From positions 182,928 through 246,927 of the forward strand of contig NZ_VIQO01000024.1 in assembly GCF_007483665.1 (NCBI RefSeq): a stretch of DNA of 64,000 nucleotides, in the 5' to 3' direction. This document shows, piece by piece, positions 23,680 to 31,242 of the stretch (position 1 is its first letter; each line of letters opens with the position of its first letter). A model generated the notes under the pieces. That model saw nothing but the letters and a program-made list of their open reading frames with translations, had not been told where the DNA came from and ran no database searches. The translations under genes and the position numbers were made by a program. This stretch comes from Catellatospora sichuanensis. Its GTDB lineage: Bacteria; Actinomycetota; Actinomycetes; Mycobacteriales; Micromonosporaceae.

Positions 23680-23840
23680 GCCGCTATGTTACCGCGAGGT
23701 AGGGGTCTGCCTTAACAGATCAACTCCATGATCAGGGCGTTATCCCCAAGCCGCGCATCGTCCACAGCTCGCGGGGCTGAGGGATGGCTCGGCACCGCGC
23801 TCTCGGCGCACCCTCTGTGCATCGGACGCCGAGAGGAGAA

Positions 23841-24500
23841 ATGACAGTGTTCGACACGAACGTCACGATCGTGGGCAATGTCCTCACCGCGCCGGAGTGG
23901 CGGCGCACCAGCCAGTCCGGGCAGCTCGTGGCCAACTTCAAGGTGGCCTCCACGGCCCGCCGGCTGGACCGGGCCAACAACCGCTGGGTCGACGGGAACA
24001 GCCTGCGCGTGCGGGTCAACTGCTGGCGGCGGCTCGCCGAGGGCGTCGCCAGCTCGGTGATGGTGGGCGATCCCGTCGTGGTCGTCGGCCGCCTCTACAC
24101 CCGGGACTGGATCGACGAGGACGGCCAGCGCCGCGTGATGTACGAGCTGGAGGCGGCGGCGGTCGGCCACGACCTGTCCCGGGGCCGGGGCAGGTTCGCC
24201 CGGACCAAGCCGGGCACCTCGACCAGCGCGGTCGAGGACGGCACGGGTGAGAGCCGGGTGGGCGGCGAGGAGACCGAGGCCGCGCCGGACATGCGGATCG
24301 GCCCCGACCCGAACGACCCGCTGTTCGCCGACGACGACGCGTTCGGCGGGGCGTTTGACCTCGACGCGATCGCGTCGCTGCGCGGCGGCGGCCTGCAGGC
24401 CGAGCTCGTCGCCGACGAGCAGGACGCCGACGGGGAGGAGGACGAGGACCTCGACGAGGACGAGGCGGCGGCCCGCTCACGCGTGCCCGTCGCGGCATAG
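23841..24500 (+). CDS. ssb: Single-stranded DNA-binding protein (second-type SSB)
   Basis: 219 aa. OB fold at residues 1-110 (VTIVGNVLTAPEWRRT, VNCWRRLAEGVASSV, GDPVVVVGRLYTRDW). A long acidic, low-complexity tail follows (EEDEDLDEDEAA). Unlike the housekeeping SsbA, whose tail ends in a D-D-x-P-F tip that recruits partner proteins, this one ends SRVPVAA, so the interaction tip is missing. It may be a paralogue for competence, chromosome segregation or stress. ATG 23841 has GAGAGGAG immediately upstream; the longer frame start does not. Confidence 0.92.
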   Translation: MTVFDTNVTIVGNVLTAPEWRRTSQSGQLVANFKVASTARRLDRANNRWVDGNSLRVRVNCWRRLAEGVASSVMVGDPVVVVGRLYTRDWIDEDGQRRVMYELEAAAVGHDLSRGRGRFARTKPGTSTSAVEDGTGESRVGGEETEAAPDMRIGPDPNDPLFADDDAFGGAFDLDAIASLRGGGLQAELVADEQDADGEEDEDLDEDEAAARSRVPVAA

Positions 24501-24753
24501 ACCCCTGGGAGGGGGCATGGCCCGTTCCGCCGTCCGCGGTAGGGACGCGCGTCGGCGGCCCGCGGTAGCGGCGGGCGCATCAGCGGGCGGGCCATGTCGT
24601 GCAGGGGAGGGGCGGCCGGCGGGCTTGCTGGGGAGGCCGGTCGCCCCGCTCCCTGGACACTCCCGGGCCAGGTCTCGGGCGTGACCGCGGCGGCGCGACG
24701 GTGCGGCCGGGTCGTCGCCGTTCCGGCATGGCAGACGGCCCACCGCGTTCCCC

Positions 24754-24759
24754 TAGGCT
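24754..24759 (+). promoter_or_regulatory. -10 element for leaderless cobQ
   Basis: TAGGCT, then GGGAGC (which could also serve as a weak Shine-Dalgarno), then ATG 24766. The 265 bp upstream (24501-24765) shows no gene and no cobalamin riboswitch. Confidence 0.4.
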
Positions 24760-24765
24760 GGGAGC

Positions 24766-26304
24766 ATGAGCGGGATCTTGATAGCCGGCACGACCTCCGA
24801 CGCCGGCAAGAGCGTGCTGACCGCCGGGGTGTGCCGCTGGCTGCACCGCCGCGGTGTGCGGGTGGCCCCGTTCAAGGCGCAGAACATGTCGAACAACTCG
24901 GCGGTCGTCGTCGACGCGTCGGGCCGCGGCGGTGAGATCGGGCGGGCGCAGGCGCTCCAGGCGGTCGCCAGCGGGCTGGAGCCGCAGGTGCGGTTCAACC
25001 CGGTGCTGCTCAAGCCCGGCAGCGACCACACCAGCCAGGTCGTGCTGATGGGGCAGGCGGTGGACACCATCGACGCGGCGAACTTCCGGCGGCTGAAGTC
25101 GGCCATGTCGGGTGCGGCGTTCGCCGCCTACGACGAGCTGCGGGCCGAGTACGACGTGGTGGTGTGCGAGGGCGCGGGCAGCCCGGCGGAGATCAACCTT
25201 CGGGATCACGACTACGTCAACATGGGGCTGGCCCGGCACGGGCGGATGCCCACGATCGTGGTCGGCGACATCGACCGCGGCGGCGTCTTCGCGGCCATGT
25301 TCGGCACGGTCGCCCTGCTCGACGCCGAGGACCAGGCGCTGATCGCCGGGTTCGTGGTCAACAAGTTCCGCGGCTCGCGGGAGCTGCTCCAGCCCGGCAT
25401 CGACATGATCGAGGCGGCCACCGGCCGGACCGTGTACGGCGTGCTGCCGTTCGATGTGGACCTGTGGCTCGACGCGGAGGATGCGCTCGCGTACGGGCGG
25501 GTGCTCGGGCGACCCGGCCCGGCCCGGGGCCAGGAGTGGTTGCGGGTCGCCGTGGTGCGGTTGCCGCACATCTCCAACGCCACCGACGCCGAAGCCCTGG
25601 CCTGCGAGCCGGGGGTGAGCGTGCGGCTGACCGTCGAGCCGGGCGAGATCGCCGACGCCGACCTGGTGGTGCTGCCGGGCACCAAGGCGACCGTGGACGA
25701 CCTGCGCTGGCTGCGCGACACCGGACTGGACCGGGCGGTGCTCGCGCATGCCCGCGCGGGTCGGCCGCTGCTGGGCATCTGCGGCGGTTTCCAGATGCTG
25801 TCCGAGCAGATCGCCGACGAGGTGGAGAGCCGCCGCGGCGACGTTTCCGGCCTCGGGCTGCTGCCGGTGCGGATCGTGTTCGCGCCGGACAAGACGCTGT
25901 CCCGGCCGGCCGGTCAGGCGCTCGGGGCGCAGGTGCGCGGTTACGAGATCCATCACGGGCAGGTGGCGTACCGCGATCCGGCGCTGGCCTCGCTGATCAC
26001 CCTGCCCGGCGGCGAGTCGGAGGGCGTGGCCGCCGGCAACGTGTTCGGCACGCACTGGCACGGCGCGTTCGAGTCCGACGAGTTCCGCCGCCGCTTCCTC
26101 ACCCTGGTCGCGGGCCTGGCCGGGCGGCACGGGTTCGAGGTTGCGCCGGACACGAGCTTCGCGGCGATGCGCGAGGCGACCGTCGACCGGCTCGGTGACC
26201 TGGTGGAGGAGCACCTGGACACCGAGGGCCTCTGGCAGCTGATCGAGAAGGGAGCGCAGGTGGGCCTGCCGTTCCTGCCGCCCGGTGCGCCGACGCTCGC
26301 ATGA
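24766..26304 (+). CDS. cobQ: Cobyric acid synthase
   Basis: 512 aa glutamine-dependent amidotransferase that amidates four side chains of adenosyl-cobyrinate a,c-diamide in cobalamin synthesis. The ATP-binding N-terminal half carries the P-loop GTTSDAGKS (about 7-15) and [10 protein letters not shown]. The GATase half has the catalytic Cys near 338 in GICGGFQML and His near 431 in HWHGAFE. Full length. It overlaps the following kinase-like gene by 4 bp. Other B12 genes in the window (cobT, cobA) are about 8-10 kb away, not in one operon. Confidence 0.96.
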   Translation: MSGILIAGTTSDAGKSVLTAGVCRWLHRRGVRVAPFKAQNMSNNSAVVVDASGRGGEIGRAQALQAVASGLEPQVRFNPVLLKPGSDHTSQVVLMGQAVDTIDAANFRRLKSAMSGAAFAAYDELRAEYDVVVCEGAGSPAEINLRDHDYVNMGLARHGRMPTIVVGDIDRGGVFAAMFGTVALLDAEDQALIAGFVVNKFRGSRELLQPGIDMIEAATGRTVYGVLPFDVDLWLDAEDALAYGRVLGRPGPARGQEWLRVAVVRLPHISNATDAEALACEPGVSVRLTVEPGEIADADLVVLPGTKATVDDLRWLRDTGLDRAVLAHARAGRPLLGICGGFQMLSEQIADEVESRRGDVSGLGLLPVRIVFAPDKTLSRPAGQALGAQVRGYEIHHGQVAYRDPALASLITLPGGESEGVAAGNVFGTHWHGAFESDEFRRRFLTLVAGLAGRHGFEVAPDTSFAAMREATVDRLGDLVEEHLDTEGLWQLIEKGAQVGLPFLPPGAPTLA

Positions 26305-26861
26305 CGGCCGAAGTGATGGGCGACGAGGTCACGCGGCTGTTCGCGGCGCCGCCGCGGCTCGGGCGCAGCAGGCTGGTGCTGGTCGACGGGCCGAGCGGGG
26401 CCGGCAAGACCTTCTACGCGGCGCGGCTGGCGCGGGCGCTGGGCGAGCGCTCGGTCTCGGTGGTGCACACCGATGACCTGATCGACGGCTGGGACGACCA
26501 GTTCACCTACTGGTCGCGGCTGGAGCGGCAGGTGCTCGCGCCGATCCGGCTCGGCGCGCCGGGCGGCTACCACCCGTACGACTGGCACCTGCAGCGCTTC
26601 GGCACCGAGTGGGTGACCGTGTGGCCCGCCGAGGTCGTGCTCGTCGAGGGGGTGGGCAGCGCCCGCGAGCAGGGCCGGGCCTGGGCGAACCTCACCGTGT
26701 ACGTGGACGCCCCGCCCGCGGTGCGCCGGGCCCGCAGCGTGCTGCGCGACGGACCGGCGATGCAGCCGGTGCTGCGCCGGTGGCGGCGGCGCGAGGCGAT
26801 CCACTTCGCCGCCGACTGCACCGCCGCGCTGGCCGACCTGCGCGTCGACGGCGCCGGCTGA
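26301..26861 (+). CDS. P-loop kinase, uridine-kinase-like
   Basis: 186 aa. Walker [10 protein letters not shown] at about residues 31-39, an [11 protein letters not shown] segment typical of uridine/phosphoribulokinase-type folds (metal-binding Asp), an EGVGSAREQ base-recognition loop, and RARSVLRDG as a LID-like basic segment. ATGA overlap with cobQ means co-translation. A nucleoside or cobinamide-related kinase role would fit the neighbour, but it lacks the CobU/CobP motifs, so the substrate stays open. Confidence 0.72.
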   Translation: MTAEVMGDEVTRLFAAPPRLGRSRLVLVDGPSGAGKTFYAARLARALGERSVSVVHTDDLIDGWDDQFTYWSRLERQVLAPIRLGAPGGYHPYDWHLQRFGTEWVTVWPAEVVLVEGVGSAREQGRAWANLTVYVDAPPAVRRARSVLRDGPAMQPVLRRWRRREAIHFAADCTAALADLRVDGAG

Positions 26862-26954
26862 CCGGCGCCTTCCCGGGGTCCCGGCCGGGTGGCACCGGCC
26901 CCAACAGGCCGATCGCCGTGCAGGTCGTCCGGGGGCCGTGACAGGATCATCCTC

Positions 26955-28328
26955 ATGACGACCCTCACTGTTGACGAGCTGCGCGCTGCGATCGAGCGCG
27001 AGCTCCCGGGGGTACGGGCCGACCTCGAGGCGCTCGTACGCATCCCCGGTATCGCCTTCGACGGCTTCGACTTCGCCCCGCTGGAGCGTTCCGCCCAGGC
27101 GGTCGCCGAACTCATGCGCGGCGTCGGGCTCGACGTGCAGGTCAGCCGGATCGGCGACGGGCACCCCGCGGTCATCGGCCGCCGCCCGGCCCCGGACGGC
27201 GCGCCGACCGTCCTGCTCTACGCCCATCACGACGTCCAGCCGGTCGGCGACCTGAGCAAGTGGGAGTCCGAGCCGTTCGAGCCGACCGAGCGCGACGGCC
27301 GCCTCTACGGCCGCGGCGCCGCCGACGACAAGGCCGGCGTCATGGCGCACATCGCGGCGCTGCGCGCGTTCGGCTGCGGCACCGACGACGACCGGCTGCC
27401 GCTGGGCGTGGTCGTGTTCGTCGAGGGCGAGGAGGAGTTCGGCTCCGACTCGCTGCCGGGCCTGCTCGCCAAGCACAAGGAGGAGCTGTCGGCGGACGTC
27501 ATCGTCATCGCCGACTCCGGCAACTGGGACATCGGCGTGCCCGCGCTCACCACCTCGCTGCGCGGCATCGTGAACACCTTCGTCGACGTGCAGGTGCTGG
27601 AGTCCGCGGTGCACAGCGGCATGTTCGGCGGCCCCGTCCCCGACGCGCTGACCGTGCTGTGCCGGCTGCTGGCGACCCTGCACGACGCCAACGGCGACGT
27701 GGCGGTGCCAGGCCTGGTCAGCGGCGAGGCCGCGCCGCTGGACTACCCCGTGGACCGCTATCGCGCGGAGGCGGGCATCCTCGACGGCGTCGAGCTGATC
27801 GGCACCGGCCGCATCGTCGACCGGATGTGGACCAAGCCGGCGCTGGCGGTGCTCGGCATCGACGCGCCGCGTACGGCCGAGGCGCCCAACGCGCTGGTGC
27901 CGGCGGCCCGCGCCAAGCTGAGCATGCGGCTCGCCCCCGGGGACGACCCGAAATCGGCGTACCAGGCGCTGATGGCGCACCTGGAGAAGCACGTGCCATG
28001 GGGTGCGAAGCTCAGCTTCGAGTTCGAGCACGACGGCAACCCGTGCGTGATCGACGCGACCGGCAAGTACTTCGACGCGGCCCGCGCGGCGTTCGCCACC
28101 GCCTGGGACGGCACGGAGCCGGTCGAGATCGGCGTCGGCGGCTCGATCCCGTTCATCGCCACCTTCCAGGAGATGTACCCCGGCGCGTCCATCCTGGTCA
28201 CCGGCGTAGAGGACCCGCACGCCAAGGCGCACGGCCCGAACGAGAGCCTGCACCTGGGCGAGTTCGCCCGGGTCTGCCTCGCCGAGGCCCTGCTCCTGCA
28301 CAACGTGGCCGCGGCCGCCGCAGCCTGA
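26955..28328 (+). CDS. M20-family dipeptidase/metallopeptidase
   Basis: 457 aa, two-zinc aminoacylase/carboxypeptidase fold. Zinc motifs: YAHHDVQPV (first His), GRGAADDKAG (bridging Asp), VEGEEEFGS (catalytic Glu pair), and the late HGPNESLHL. A dimerisation domain is inserted around 190-310. This subgroup resembles the CNDP dipeptidases that hydrolyse short peptides such as Xaa-His or Cys-Gly. ATG 26955 has no strong ribosome site. Probably a monocistronic unit, closed by the hairpin at 28334-28376. Confidence 0.92.
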   Translation: MTTLTVDELRAAIERELPGVRADLEALVRIPGIAFDGFDFAPLERSAQAVAELMRGVGLDVQVSRIGDGHPAVIGRRPAPDGAPTVLLYAHHDVQPVGDLSKWESEPFEPTERDGRLYGRGAADDKAGVMAHIAALRAFGCGTDDDRLPLGVVVFVEGEEEFGSDSLPGLLAKHKEELSADVIVIADSGNWDIGVPALTTSLRGIVNTFVDVQVLESAVHSGMFGGPVPDALTVLCRLLATLHDANGDVAVPGLVSGEAAPLDYPVDRYRAEAGILDGVELIGTGRIVDRMWTKPALAVLGIDAPRTAEAPNALVPAARAKLSMRLAPGDDPKSAYQALMAHLEKHVPWGAKLSFEFEHDGNPCVIDATGKYFDAARAAFATAWDGTEPVEIGVGGSIPFIATFQEMYPGASILVTGVEDPHAKAHGPNESLHLGEFARVCLAEALLLHNVAAAAAA

Positions 28329-28333
28329 TTCCC

Positions 28334-28376
28334 GCCGCCCGCCGCCAAGCGCCTCGGCGCGGGAACGGCGGGCGGC
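28334..28376 (+). terminator. Terminator of the M20 peptidase gene
   Basis: GCCGCCCGCCG (28334-28344) pairs with CGGCGGGCGGC (28366-28376), loop 21 nt, 6 bp past the stop codon. Confidence 0.7.
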
Positions 28377-28404
28377 ACCCCGCGCCCATACCCGGTTTCG
28401 CATT

Positions 28405-28463
28405 GACGTTGGCCTATCACATCGAGTCTGATCCACGTTTTCTCGATGTGATAGGCCAACGTC
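28405..28463. repeat. Perfect 22-bp-arm palindrome (GACGTTGGCCTATCACATCG...)
   Basis: Arms 28405-28426 and 28442-28463 are exact reverse complements with a 15 nt loop. It is AT-richer than its surroundings and follows a normal terminator, so it is a separate element. No second copy in this window. Confidence 0.9.
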
Positions 28464-28512
28464 TATCTTGGACGCGCCGGGACGGGGTCCGGGCGGTGCC
28501 CCGTCGGCCTGG

Positions 28513-29451
28513 TTACAGGGCTGCCAGGGAGCGGGCGTAGTTGACCTGGGCGTGGATGTGGGCGACCACGCGCTGGTCGGTCACCGGGATGCGGACCACG
28601 TACTGCCGCTGGCCGTTGGTGATGATGACCTGGACCGTGCCGTTGTACCGGGTCTCCTTGGCGAGCAGGAAGAGCAGGCTCAGGAAGCAGACCAGGAAGA
28701 AGCCCACCACGGCGCAGACGACCGCCCAAGCGGGGATGCGCTGCTGGGAGTGCCACTGGTCGCTGACCGCCCACTGCGAACCGCGCAGCGGGATCTCGCC
28801 CGCCGGCGTGTGGATCGTGGTCGAGCTGACGGACACCTCGCCGAGCTGCACGAGCACCGGACCGGGTCCTGCGGCCGGTCGGCCGGGGGGCGTGGCCGGG
28901 GGACGTGTCGCCGGAGCCGGGGTGTGCGGCAGCTGCAAGCGCGGCGGCGCGGGCTGTGTCGGCTGCGTGGCGCGGGCCGCGGGCGGCGGCGCGACGGGCG
29001 GAACCGGCGGTGCCACGGGTGCGGCCGGAGCCGGTGGTGCGGCGGCGACGGGCGGCGTCCACGGCGACGGGGCGACCGGGGGAGTGGAGACCTGCGCGGA
29101 CCCGACGGCGGGTGCGGAGGAGATCGGCGCGAGCGGTGGTGTGGCCACCTGCGCGGAACCCACGGCGGGTGCGGAGGAGATCGGGGCCGTCGGCGCGGTG
29201 GGGACGGATGCCGAGCCCACGGCGGGTGCCGGCGGGATGGGCTGCGTCGGGTCGGCCGGCGGCGTGGGGAGGTAGACCACGGGCATGGTCGGCGGGGCCG
29301 GCGGTTCGCTCGGCGGGGCAGCGACCGGGACCTGAGCTGCGTCGGGCATCTCGGCGCGGGCGCGCGCGCCGAAGGCCTTCATCGGCTCGGTCGGCAGCGG
29401 GAGGGTCGGCGGCAGGTCGGGGCGCGGCTGGTCGGGCTGCTCGTCGGTCAC
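28513..29451 (-). CDS. Proline-rich protein with C-terminal membrane domain
   Basis: 312 aa. The N-terminal 200 residues are Pro/Ala-rich and disordered, including three tandem 19-residue repeats (29071-29241). The C-terminal part has a short beta segment (LGEVSVSSTTIHTPAGEI), one long or two short membrane helices (AWAVVCAVVGFFLVCFLSLL) and a cytosolic tail (VQVIITNGQRQYVVRIPV, then VVAHIHAQVNYARSLA). The tail loosely resembles DUF6232-type proteins such as the one at 12169. No enzyme motif. GTG start at 29451. Function unknown. Confidence 0.68.
   Translation of the reverse strand: MTDEQPDQPRPDLPPTLPLPTEPMKAFGARARAEMPDAAQVPVAAPPSEPPAPPTMPVVYLPTPPADPTQPIPPAPAVGSASVPTAPTAPISSAPAVGSAQVATPPLAPISSAPAVGSAQVSTPPVAPSPWTPPVAAAPPAPAAPVAPPVPPVAPPPAARATQPTQPAPPRLQLPHTPAPATRPPATPPGRPAAGPGPVLVQLGEVSVSSTTIHTPAGEIPLRGSQWAVSDQWHSQQRIPAWAVVCAVVGFFLVCFLSLLFLLAKETRYNGTVQVIITNGQRQYVVRIPVTDQRVVAHIHAQVNYARSLAAL
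29071..29241 (-). repeat. Three tandem 57-bp (19-aa) coding repeats
   Basis: The units read approximately PISSAPAVGSAQVATPPLA, with two close variants. The period is exactly 57 bp, seen for example as CCTGCGCGGA at 29091 and 29148. It lies in the disordered proline-rich region of the flanking protein. Confidence 0.85.
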
Positions 29452-29575
29452 ACCGGCACGATAGCCGTTGCCCGTTCACGGCATCGGCTGCCTCGGGCGC
29501 TCACGGGTGCGGCTGGCCGTGCCCGAGGCGACACCATGCGTTCCGGCGCGGCCGTCCGCACCGGACGGTCGCGGG

Positions 29576-30391
29576 TCAGGCGGAGGCGGCGGCGGTTTCC
29601 GGTGAGGGCTCCGGGTCCGGGCCGGTGCCGGACTCCTCGGCGGCCCGCTGCTCGCGCAGGTCCTTGCGGGCCAGGAAGGCCACGCCGACCAGCGCACCGG
29701 CCGCGAAGATCCACCACTGCACCGCGTACCCGAGGTTGAGCCAGTCGTTCTCGTGGCCGACCTCGATCGCGGTCAGCCCCTGTGCGCCGGGGGTGTCGGA
29801 GTCGGCGAGCACGTATGCGCCGAGCACCGGGTAGGTGAGCTTGTCGGCGATGGCGGGCACGCTGACCCGGCGGGTCTCCCAGTGGCCGTTGCGCTGGTCG
29901 ACGGCGCCGGCGCCGGACTCGGTCAGGTGCACTCGGCCGACGACGGTGACGGTGCCGCCCGGTGCCGCGGGGAACTGCGGCGCGACGGTGATGCCGTCGG
30001 GGTGCGGCGGCACCCAGCCGCGGTCGACCAGCAGCGCCGAGCCGTCGGCAAGCAGCAGCGGGGTGAGGATCTCGTAGCCCACCTGCCCGTCGACGGTGCG
30101 GTTGCGCACCAGGATCTCCTGCGTGGTGTCGTACCGGCCGGTCGCGGTGACCCGCGTCCAGGCCGCGTCCTCTCCCGGGCCCGGTGCCGCGCCCTTGCTG
30201 CCGGTGGCGGCGGCCAGCACTTCGCCGACCGGCACGGGTGTGACCACGGTGCTGGCATCGATCCGGTCGTTGATCGCGCTGCGCAGCTCGTAGCGGCTCC
30301 ACTGCCAGCGGCCGAGCAGCACCATCACGAAGGAGGCGAGCAGGGCGACGGCGAAGACGGTCAGCCAGCGGCGGGAGAGGAGGGCGTGCAC
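29576..30391 (-). CDS. SURF1-family cytochrome oxidase biogenesis protein
   Basis: 271 aa with the SURF1 layout: one N-terminal helix (about 9-31, LTVFAVALLASFVMVLLG) followed at once by the GRWQWSRYELR signature, a large extracytoplasmic domain (GYEILTPLLLADGSALLVDRGW, where VDRGWVP is the hallmark), and a C-terminal helix (about 226-245) after NLGYAVQWWIFA. SURF1 proteins insert heme a into cytochrome aa3 oxidase. GTG or ATG near 30391 is the start. A ctaJ-like oxidase subunit gene occurs far away at 62976. Confidence 0.93.
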   Translation of the reverse strand: MHALLSRRWLTVFAVALLASFVMVLLGRWQWSRYELRSAINDRIDASTVVTPVPVGEVLAAATGSKGAAPGPGEDAAWTRVTATGRYDTTQEILVRNRTVDGQVGYEILTPLLLADGSALLVDRGWVPPHPDGITVAPQFPAAPGGTVTVVGRVHLTESGAGAVDQRNGHWETRRVSVPAIADKLTYPVLGAYVLADSDTPGAQGLTAIEVGHENDWLNLGYAVQWWIFAAGALVGVAFLARKDLREQRAAEESGTGPDPEPSPETAAASA

Positions 30392-30585
30392 CCGGGCAGT
30401 TTACCCACGCCCTGAGCTGTGAGTTCTGTCACGGCCGATCGGTGGAGCGGTCACTCGGGCGACCGGATGGCACAGCGGGTATGGTGCAGCTTCGGACAGC
30501 GGCCGCTCGTCCAAGGATCAGCTCTGTCGAGGATCAGGTCATGTGCTCCGCCGAGGCGGCCGCCCTTACGTCTGGAGTATGTCGT

Positions 30586-31185
30586 ATGTCTGCCAATCCC
30601 GATTCCGGCGTGGCCGGGCTGGGCAACGTCGCGGTGCGCCGCTTTCCGACGATGACCGTGCAGACGCCGCGGCTGGACGTGCGCCCGCTGGTGGCCGCCG
30701 ACGCCGACCCGGTGACGGAGATCTTCGCGGACAAGCAGACGCAGCGCTGGCTGCCGTTCCCGAAGGAGTTCGGCCAGATCGACGGGCGCTCGTGGTGCAC
30801 GGAGATGGCGGGGGAGCGCCGCGACAGCGGGGCCGGCGACCACTACGGCATCGTGCGGCGCGAGGACCAGCGGCTGGTCGGCTGCCTGTGGACCAAGCGC
30901 ACGGACTGGGTCGGCCGGGTCACCGAGATCTCGTACGCGGTCTCCGCGGACACCCGCGGGCTGGGCATGGCCCCGGAGGCGGTGGACGCGCTGACCCTGG
31001 CGCTGGTGCTGGAGCACGGCTTTCAGCGCATCGAGCTGCGGGTGGCCCCGGGCAACACGGCCTCGCGCCGGGTCGCCGAGAAGGCCGGCTTCACCTACGA
31101 GGGCCTGCTGCGCAACGCCGGATACGTGCACAGCGGCCGGGTGGACCTGGAGGTCTGGTCCATCGTCGCGGCCGATCTGCGCTGA
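30586..31185 (+). CDS. GNAT-family N-acetyltransferase (RimJ/RimL type)
   Basis: 199 aa. RimJ-like GNAT fold: LDVRPLVAADADPVTEIF at the N terminus, an acetyl-CoA-binding loop in VSADTRGLGMAPEA, and the ELRVAPGNTASRRVAEKAGF signature followed by YEGLLRN. Proteins of this kind acetylate N termini of ribosomal proteins, antibiotics or small amines; the target is not predictable here. ATG 30586 follows GGAG by 9 nt; longer frames lack the domain. It ends at a perfect bidirectional terminator. Confidence 0.88.
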   Translation: MSANPDSGVAGLGNVAVRRFPTMTVQTPRLDVRPLVAADADPVTEIFADKQTQRWLPFPKEFGQIDGRSWCTEMAGERRDSGAGDHYGIVRREDQRLVGCLWTKRTDWVGRVTEISYAVSADTRGLGMAPEAVDALTLALVLEHGFQRIELRVAPGNTASRRVAEKAGFTYEGLLRNAGYVHSGRVDLEVWSIVAADLR

Positions 31186-31239
31186 GCTCACACAGTGCAG
31201 GGGCCCCGCCGATCGGCGGGGCCCCTGCACTGTGTGAGC
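31186..31239. terminator. Perfect 27-bp-arm palindromic bidirectional terminator
   Basis: 31186-31239 is an exact palindrome with no loop bases (centre CGATCG; arms begin GCTCACACAGTGCAGGGGCC). It overlaps the end of the GNAT gene region and lies 4 bp from the convergent PBP stop codon. Confidence 0.9.
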
Positions 31240-31242
31240 CGT

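Noticed and set aside
24501..24765. Possible cobalamin riboswitch before cobQ
   Set aside because: None of the conserved B12 blocks (GCCACTG, GACCTGCC) is present; GC-rich spacer only.
25953..28436. 827-codon antisense frame spanning cobQ to the M20 gene
   Set aside because: Crosses three well-supported genes; typical GC3 artefact.
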